A DNA stretch of 10,033 nucleotides from Clostridiaceae bacterium (GTDB lineage Bacteria > Bacillota > Clostridia > UBA1212 > DUPL01). The notes beneath the pieces were generated by a model, which did not search any database, was not told where the DNA came from, and saw only the letters and a program-made list of their open reading frames with translations. The DNA is taken from the NCBI GenBank assembly GCA_012522035.1, contig JAAYLF010000077.1, positions 1-10,033 of the forward strand. The letters run 5' to 3'. A program made the translations under genes and the position numbers. This document shows, piece after piece, positions 5,776 to 10,033 of the stretch; the first letter of the stretch is position 1, and the number at the start of each line of letters is the position of its first letter.

Positions 5776-6982
5776 AATCCTTGTTGGCAACCACCTTGTG
5801 TGAGACAAAGCTTGCGGCTATACCTGCAACGGTGGCTAAGCACCAGGTCAGTATAACAAAAGCCCATCCAAACTTGTCAACCCAAAAGCCAATCAAGGTA
5901 TTTGCAAGGGAGGCCATCATGTATGCGGCAAAATCCAATGAACCTGCTATGCCTGAGGTCCTCCCTGTTTTTGAGAACCTGAGAACATATACAGAGAACA
6001 ACAGATTGCACACCCCACTCATCGCGGCACTAGCGAGAAACATTGCAGTTATTGCTACATACATCACTTCACCCAACACAAGTATCAGCATAAACATTAT
6101 GCTGGAAAAGCCAAACAGGCACGCACTCAAGGTGTGCTCATTGTCCTTGAATAACGGCAGCATTTTGTAGCTTATGATGGTGCCAACAAGGTTAACAATT
6201 GGTAAAACAATTATAATTGCTGATGAAAAAGACGCCTTTACCTCGAAAGCTTCTTTAATATATGTTGGGATCCAGAAAGATGCTGCATTCCTGATTATGC
6301 TGTTAAGCATTATGGCAATTGTTACAGGAATGATGGCATGATTGACAAGATACCTGGCATTAATGCCAAGTCCTTTTTGCCCTTCCAACATCTTGTCCCT
6401 CTTTGTTTTATATGATATCTGATTCTTCTTTTCCAAGAAAGTTATAATCAAATACCATAAAAATGATATTACAATCATTATAACGCCGGATATAAAGAAT
6501 GCAGTTTTCCAATTAGCAACAACTGCACAGATTACATATGCCAGCATGGAACCTGAAATACTTGCAGCTGTCAGGAAAAGCATCAGTATTCTAGCAATCC
6601 TGGTTTCTGTGTTTTCAGCAACAATCTTTGACAAAGGTCCCCATAAAGTGGAGCAAAAAAAGCCGCACAACCCCCAAAGAAAAATAGCCAGATAAGCATA
6701 CTTGATATATGGGAAGAAGAAAGTAACAAGCCCTCCCCCAATCAAACCTGCCAAAATCAGTCTCTTTGGATTCAGAATATCTCCAATTATTCCATTAACG
6801 AGCTGTCCAAATCCATAGGCCAGCATGAAGGCTGAACCCATGGCACCCAAATTCTTCTTGCTAAAAACACCGACTTCAACAATTAAAGGCATTATCCCGC
6901 TCAAAACAGTTTTGGCTACATAACCCGCAGCATAACTGAGCGAGATTGCAATACTTATTAACGCTATTCTCTTCTTACCCAT
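5759..6982 (-). CDS. MFS transporter of the organophosphate:phosphate antiporter (OPA/GlpT-UhpT) type
   Basis: A 407-residue inner-membrane protein with about twelve hydrophobic segments. Compared with E. coli GlpT from memory, YAAGYVAKTVLSGIMP (17-32) matches TM1, AYGFGQLVNGIIGDILNPKR (55-74) matches the TM2-3 loop, IIRNAASFWIPTYIKE (229-244) matches TM7, and the GRTSGIAGS (340-348) to WVDKFGW region matches the GTAAGF...VDFFGW segment. The two phosphate-binding arginines of GlpT (Arg45, Arg269) correspond to Lys24 and Arg231 here, so a phosphate-bearing substrate is likely. The start codon touches the nagA stop (TAGATG, no gap) and has only a weak ribosome site, so translation probably depends on ribosomes leaving nagA. 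This pairing suggests a phosphorylated amino sugar such as GlcNAc-6-phosphate as substrate (inference). A generic MFS carrier is the alternative. Confidence 0.85.
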   Translation of the reverse strand: MGKKRIALISIAISLSYAAGYVAKTVLSGIMPLIVEVGVFSKKNLGAMGSAFMLAYGFGQLVNGIIGDILNPKRLILAGLIGGGLVTFFFPYIKYAYLAIFLWGLCGFFCSTLWGPLSKIVAENTETRIARILMLFLTAASISGSMLAYVICAVVANWKTAFFISGVIMIVISFLWYLIITFLEKKNQISYKTKRDKMLEGQKGLGINARYLVNHAIIPVTIAIMLNSIIRNAASFWIPTYIKEAFEVKASFSSAIIIVLPIVNLVGTIISYKMLPLFKDNEHTLSACLFGFSSIMFMLILVLGEVMYVAITAMFLASAAMSGVCNLLFSVYVLRFSKTGRTSGIAGSLDFAAYMMASLANTLIGFWVDKFGWAFVILTWCLATVAGIAASFVSHKVVANKDFSIHQ

Positions 6983-7981
6983 CTATGCTCTATAAACCGT
7001 CTTTCCGTTTATAATCACTTCTTTTACATTCAGCTCTTTGTCAACTATAACATAGTCCTCATCATGCTCATAGAAAACAAGAGAAGCAGGTGTTTTTGCA
7101 AGCATTGTTTCCGCATCTTCTATACTGTATCCAAGCTCAATAACATTTCTAAGTTCCTGATCCATAAACACAGTACTTGAGGCTAGATTACCCTCAGGAA
7201 GACGTGCTTCTCCATTCCTTACATGAACCAGTCTGCCTCCTAGTTCATAATCACCATCAGGCATGCCAGCAGCTTCACATGAATCTGTTACAATGGCAAC
7301 ATTTTCAGGTCCTTTGGCCTCAATAACTACTTTTGCAGCTATTGGAGAAACATGAAAAAAATCAAGTATAAGCTCACATTTGCATTTCCTGTTAGAAAGA
7401 GCTGCTCCTACAGGTCCTGGATTTCTGTGGTGCATGGGCGGCATTGCATTGAAGATGTGGGTAACACTGTCAGCTCCAAGCTCAATCGCCTTGTTTACAG
7501 TCTCAGCATCCGCTGCTGTATGACCTATTGTAACGGATATGTTTTTGGACACCAGATACGGTATGAAATCCAGCACTCCGTCCTGTAATGGGTCAACTGT
7601 CACCCTTCTTACTATGCTTTCGTACTCTCCTACGAGTTTCTCCCAATAGTCTACGCTGGCAGGTGCAAATTTTGTATAGTCAAGAGCTCCCTTGTACGCC
7701 TCTTTCATGAAAGGACCTTCCAAGTGTGCTCCAATAATTTTTGCTCCAGAAAAACTCTTGTCTTCCATTACTTTCTTCATGGATTCAAGAGATATTTTGG
7801 TTTCTTCAATGGAACTGGCTGGTATGGTTGGCAAAAAACCAACAACACCGTGCATGGCAAGACTTTCAGCCATCTTTCTTAATCCCTCTGGCCCGGATGT
7901 CACTACGTCCTGTCCTACAGCACCGTGAATGTGTATATCAACAAATCCTTTTAGTTTGTAACAATCCTTGTACTTGTTCAT
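6983..7981 (-). CDS. nagA: N-acetylglucosamine-6-phosphate deacetylase, N-terminally short
   Basis: NagA removes the acetyl group from GlcNAc-6-phosphate, giving glucosamine-6-phosphate and acetate, in amino-sugar and cell-wall recycling in the cytoplasm. Amidohydrolase-fold motifs are present: DIHIHG (15-20), GAHLEGP with metal ligand Glu89, GHT with His154, THIFNAM with His175, HHRNPGPVG (184-192) and VTDS with the presumed catalytic Asp233. The usual IxDGxHV loop reads ILDFFHVSP (205-213), with Phe for Gly. At 332 residues it is about 50 shorter than typical NagA: it starts just before DIHIHG and lacks the N-terminal strands of the beta-sandwich, while the C-terminal strands remain. The start is firm: AGGAGG lies 5 nt upstream and an in-frame TAG (7993-7991) blocks any extension. 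It is first in an operon with the transporter and divergent from cotH. Confidence 0.92.
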   Translation of the reverse strand: MNKYKDCYKLKGFVDIHIHGAVGQDVVTSGPEGLRKMAESLAMHGVVGFLPTIPASSIEETKISLESMKKVMEDKSFSGAKIIGAHLEGPFMKEAYKGALDYTKFAPASVDYWEKLVGEYESIVRRVTVDPLQDGVLDFIPYLVSKNISVTIGHTAADAETVNKAIELGADSVTHIFNAMPPMHHRNPGPVGAALSNRKCKCELILDFFHVSPIAAKVVIEAKGPENVAIVTDSCEAAGMPDGDYELGGRLVHVRNGEARLPEGNLASSTVFMDQELRNVIELGYSIEDAETMLAKTPASLVFYEHDEDYVIVDKELNVKEVIINGKTVYRA

Positions 7982-7986
7982 TTCAG

Positions 7987-7992
7987 CCTCCT
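7987..7992 (-). promoter_or_regulatory. Ribosome binding site confirming the short NagA start
   Basis: AGGAGG on the minus strand lies 5 nt before ATG 7981. Together with the in-frame stop TAG at 7993-7991 it shows that the missing N-terminal segment is not an annotation artefact. Confidence 0.8.
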
Positions 7993-8007
7993 ATAAGTGT
8001 TTACCTA

Positions 8008-8035
8008 ATTATATTATTTACAGCCTAAAAGTCAA
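8008..8035 (-). promoter_or_regulatory. Sigma-A-type promoter of the nagA-transporter operon
   Basis: On the minus strand the -35 is TTGACT (8035-8030), the spacer 16 bp and the -10 a perfect TATAAT (8013-8008). Transcription should begin near 8001, giving a leader of about 20 nt that carries AGGAGG. Confidence 0.75.
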
Positions 8036-8046
8036 TATATGTTGAC
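8031..8046. promoter_or_regulatory. Palindrome formed by back-to-back -35 boxes
   Basis: GTCAATATATGTTGAC is a 16-bp inverted repeat with 7 of 8 position pairs complementary (only 8036/8041 fail). It covers five of the six bases of both the nagA and the cotH -35 boxes, which are 6 bp apart. It may be an operator, or may only be the by-product of two near-consensus -35 boxes facing away from each other. Confidence 0.45.
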
Positions 8047-8070
8047 AATGAACAATCGATGAATTAGAAT
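8042..8070 (+). promoter_or_regulatory. Sigma-A-type promoter of the cotH-like gene
   Basis: The -35 is a perfect TTGACA (8042-8047), the spacer 17 bp and the -10 TAGAAT (8065-8070). The expected start is near 8077, about 30 nt before the start codon. A vegetative-type promoter is notable for a gene whose family is best known from sporulation. Confidence 0.7.
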
Positions 8071-8108
8071 AACAATAATAAAATTCCTACGAAACGGGAG
8101 GAAATGTA

Positions 8109-9371
8109 ATGCTGAAAAAATACATAAAATTGATGATGATTACTTTAGTCGTTCTTACTCTTGCCGCCTGTGGTATTGATGGAGGCGGTGATTTAAAGCC
8201 ATCTGCAACCATACAAAGTGGCCTCAATATAGGCAATAGAGACGATTACAAACACATTTTCAAGGACAATGATATTCTTGAGATTTCAATAACTATAAAT
8301 CCTGCATATCTGGAAGAAATGTGGGCATATCCCGATAGTTATGAATACTACTCTGCAACTGTTAAAATAAATAATCAGGAAATCAAAAACACAGGCATAA
8401 GAATTATGGGTAATACGGATCTTGACGGGGGCGATGAGTCCGCATACAGATACAGCTACAGGCTGAAGTTCGACAAATATGTAAAAGGTCAAACCATAGA
8501 TGGTCTTGATGAGCTGGTTTTGTCTAATGTGTCAAGAGACCCATCCTATATGAGGGAATTTTTGCTCAGCGAGGCATTTGAAAAAGTTGGTTTGGTCACT
8601 CCCCTTGCGACATACGCTACAGTTACCATAAACGACAACCTTATCGGTTTTTATATTGCCATAGAATCAGTGGATGACAGTTTTCTCAAGCGAAATTTTG
8701 GCAGCAATAAAGGCAACTTGTACAAATCCAACGAGCAGGCAACATTGGTTGATCACAATTCTCTCTCTCTCATGGAGCAGAAGAACGGCAGCGATGAAAG
8801 CAAGGAAGATTTGCTACTGCTTATAGATACTCTTAACAACATGCCTTTGGGTGAAAAAGGAGACATCGAAAACATTCTTCATGTTGACAGCGTTCTCAAG
8901 TACATAGCAGTCAACAGTGTCATGGGCAACTTTGACAGCTATTTGGGCGCATCTGCCACCAATTATTATCTGTATAACTTAAATGGCAAATTATACATGA
9001 TACCTTGGGATTTCAATCTTTCCTTCGGTGCTCAAAAGCGGGATAACGGAATTTCCGTTGCAACACCTGTTGACAGTCCTGTATACAGAGCGGAAATAAC
9101 AGAAAGACCCCTTGTTTACAAAATTCTTAGTGTCGAGGAATACTACAACAAGTATCTCGAGTATGTGGAAAAATGCAAGGAGTTCCTGCAAAACTTTGAG
9201 AACAGGGTAAATGAAATCGACAGTATAATTTCAGATTATGTCAAGAATGATCCCAGCAGTTTTTACTCCCACGAAAACTATCTTGCAAACATTGGCAAGA
9301 GCGAGAATAATACTGCAGGTATAATAGCTATAACTGAATATGCAAGTATCAGAAAGGATTTCCTTGCTTAA
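8109..9371 (+). CDS. cotH: CotH-family kinase-like lipoprotein
   Basis: A 420-residue CotH-domain protein. In Bacillus subtilis CotH is an atypical protein kinase that phosphorylates spore coat proteins; in Clostridia relatives also occur as envelope or extracellular proteins. The N-terminus is a lipoprotein signal: basic MLKKYIK, a hydrophobic core, then lipobox LAAC with Cys21, so the protein should be anchored outside the membrane. Family segments are LEISITINPAYLEEM (57-71), YSYRLKFDKYV (115-125), ELVLSN (135-140), YMREFLLSEAF (147-157), GFYIAIESVDDSFL (180-193), NFDSYLG (274-280) and NYYLYNLNGKLYMIPWDFNLSFG (starting 285). Asp276 and Asp301 correspond to the two aspartates usually held essential. 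GGGAGG at 8096-8101, 7 nt upstream, supports the start. The 3' end overlaps the convergent kinase gene by 23 bp. Its in vivo substrate is unknown. Confidence 0.88.
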   Translation: MLKKYIKLMMITLVVLTLAACGIDGGGDLKPSATIQSGLNIGNRDDYKHIFKDNDILEISITINPAYLEEMWAYPDSYEYYSATVKINNQEIKNTGIRIMGNTDLDGGDESAYRYSYRLKFDKYVKGQTIDGLDELVLSNVSRDPSYMREFLLSEAFEKVGLVTPLATYATVTINDNLIGFYIAIESVDDSFLKRNFGSNKGNLYKSNEQATLVDHNSLSLMEQKNGSDESKEDLLLLIDTLNNMPLGEKGDIENILHVDSVLKYIAVNSVMGNFDSYLGASATNYYLYNLNGKLYMIPWDFNLSFGAQKRDNGISVATPVDSPVYRAEITERPLVYKILSVEEYYNKYLEYVEKCKEFLQNFENRVNEIDSIISDYVKNDPSSFYSHENYLANIGKSENNTAGIIAITEYASIRKDFLA

Positions 9372-10033
9372 AGGAGCGTATTCTTTCTATGAAATCATAA
9401 ATACCAGCTTCGAAATTTATTCCAAAGCGTACATCGGATTTTGATTCCTTTGTGCGCTTTATGCTTTCTACAGTATAATCGACAGCAATTTTCATTGAAT
9501 CATATAGAGGTATATCGCTCAGCAAAGCCGCTATGAGGCATGAAGCAAAAACATCCCCTGTTCCATGAAACTTCCCGTGAACCTTCTCGGACTTTGCGTA
9601 CTGGAAAACTCCTTCATCTACATTATATGACGCAGCACCATAACTATTATCCGCAAAATCAATGCCTGTCACAATAACCTTTTTGCATATGCTGCCAAGT
9701 TTGTGCAGCACACTGTTTATGTATTCGTTGGTATAAGGTCCTTCAATATATTCTTCTCCAAGCATGAATACTGCTTCTGTAATATTGGGAGTTATAATAT
9801 CAGCTTGTCTGCACAGATCCTTCATGCCATCAACAAAGTCATAATCAAATCCGTCATATAATACCCCATGATCCGCCATTACAGGATCCACAAATTTTAA
9901 ACAAGACTCATTGCCAAACATCTTAAATATCTGTTTAACCAGATCGATCTGCTCAAATGAGCCCAAATATCCGGTATATATTGCCTCAAATGTCCTGCCC
10001 AATGACTTCCATTGATTCGCAATGGGCATAATC
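9349..10033 (-). CDS. Pyridoxal/pyridoxamine kinase (PdxK/PdxY family), 5' end outside window
   Basis: A ribokinase-fold enzyme that phosphorylates B6 vitamers (pyridoxamine, pyridoxal or pyridoxine) with ATP in salvage of pyridoxal 5'-phosphate. The frame is open to the right edge, so the in-frame ATG at 10029 is probably internal. About the first 60-70 residues are missing. Visible motifs, numbered from that ATG: FEAIYTGYLGS (14-24), FVDPVMADHGVLYDGF (46-61), DIITPNITEAVFMLG (77-91), VIVTGI (118-123) and HGTGDVFASCL (155-165), where Asp159 of GTGD is the expected catalytic base. The C-terminus appears complete. It overlaps the cotH-like gene tail to tail by 23 bp. Vitamer preference cannot be read from the sequence, so no gene symbol is assigned. 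Confidence 0.88.
   Translation of the reverse strand, partial: IMPIANQWKSLGRTFEAIYTGYLGSFEQIDLVKQIFKMFGNESCLKFVDPVMADHGVLYDGFDYDFVDGMKDLCRQADIITPNITEAVFMLGEEYIEGPYTNEYINSVLHKLGSICKKVIVTGIDFADNSYGAASYNVDEGVFQYAKSEKVHGKFHGTGDVFASCLIAALLSDIPLYDSMKIAVDYTVESIKRTKESKSDVRFGINFEAGIYDFIERIRSFKQGNPF
9424..9460 (+). terminator. Long hairpin after cotH, possible terminator inside the pdx kinase gene
   Basis: AAAGCGTACA (9424-9433) pairs with TGTGCGCTTT (9451-9460): 10 bp with one G-U wobble. A small GGA/TCC helix (9436-9438 with 9446-9448, shifted by one base if needed) lies in the loop. The 3' arm ends in TTT and continues ATGCTTTCT, so T content is moderate but broken. It begins 53 nt past the cotH stop and could end that transcript. 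The broken T run keeps confidence low. Confidence 0.35.

Noticed and set aside
5776..5850. Terminator for the GNAT gene within the transporter 3' end, for example the GGTG...CACC stem at 5831-5844.
   Set aside because: The stem is only 4 bp and has no T run after it; nothing else convincing was found.
6355..6368. Perfect 14-bp palindrome TGGCATTAATGCCA in the transporter gene.
   Set aside because: It lies in coding sequence with no promoter nearby, and about one such palindrome is expected by chance in 10 kb.
8104..8109. ATG TAA start-stop pair just before the cotH start.
   Set aside because: It is only 2 nt from the ribosome site, too close to be used efficiently; ATG 8109 at 7 nt is the obvious start.
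8760..8771. (TC)6 tract in cotH as a phase-variation repeat.
   Set aside because: Six units are short for slippage switching and are explained by alternating Ser and Leu codons; the frame is intact.

Overview
The window looks like chromosomal DNA of a low-GC Gram-positive anaerobe of the class Clostridia. The reasons are the AT-rich composition, strong GGAGG-type ribosome binding sites, sigma-A-like promoters, the DUF951 / DUF1385 / prmC gene order, a CotH-family lipoprotein and a stand-alone glutamate formimidoyltransferase. A cellulolytic Ruminiclostridium/Acetivibrio-type genome would fit, but the genus cannot be fixed from the sequence alone. There are no tRNA or rRNA genes, CRISPR arrays, transposases or phage genes. 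Coding density is very high and no gene-free stretch reaches 300 bases; the longest are the two divergent promoter regions at 4507-4647 and 7982-8108.

Layout. (1) 1-2765, plus strand: the 3' part of ftcD, a DUF951 protein, a DUF1385 (YqhQ-like) membrane protein and prmC, closely spaced and ending in an ATGA overlap, so probably one operon. (2) 2755-4506, minus strand: an acyl-CoA ligase whose 3' end overlaps prmC. (3) 4648-5775, plus strand: an Eis-like GNAT acetyltransferase, divergent from the ligase. (4) 5759-7981, minus strand: nagA followed directly by an organophosphate:phosphate antiporter-type MFS transporter, read as a two-gene operon nagA -> transporter. (5) 8109-9371, plus strand: a CotH-family lipoprotein, divergent from nagA. 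(6) 9349-10033, minus strand: a pyridoxal/pyridoxamine kinase cut by the window edge.

Genes alternate in strand with compact junctions. All three convergent pairs overlap at their 3' ends, by 11, 17 and 23 bp, so any terminator must lie inside the opposing gene. At the prmC/acyl-CoA ligase junction I find one hairpin per direction that fits this. The plus-strand one lies exactly on the codons for the ligase's catalytic-lysine motif. Both divergent pairs have well-formed promoters facing away from each other. In the nagA/cotH region the two -35 boxes are only 6 bp apart and form a near-perfect palindrome.

The most unusual signal is a canonical-looking intrinsic terminator (13-bp stem, then a T run) inside prmC, about 65 nt after its start codon. 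It suggests that expression of the release-factor methyltransferase may be limited by attenuation or by translation-coupled polarity. I see no convincing wholly new multi-gene system. The best leads are the regulatory structures hidden in coding sequence and the pairing of an N-terminally short NagA with a phosphate-ester transporter.
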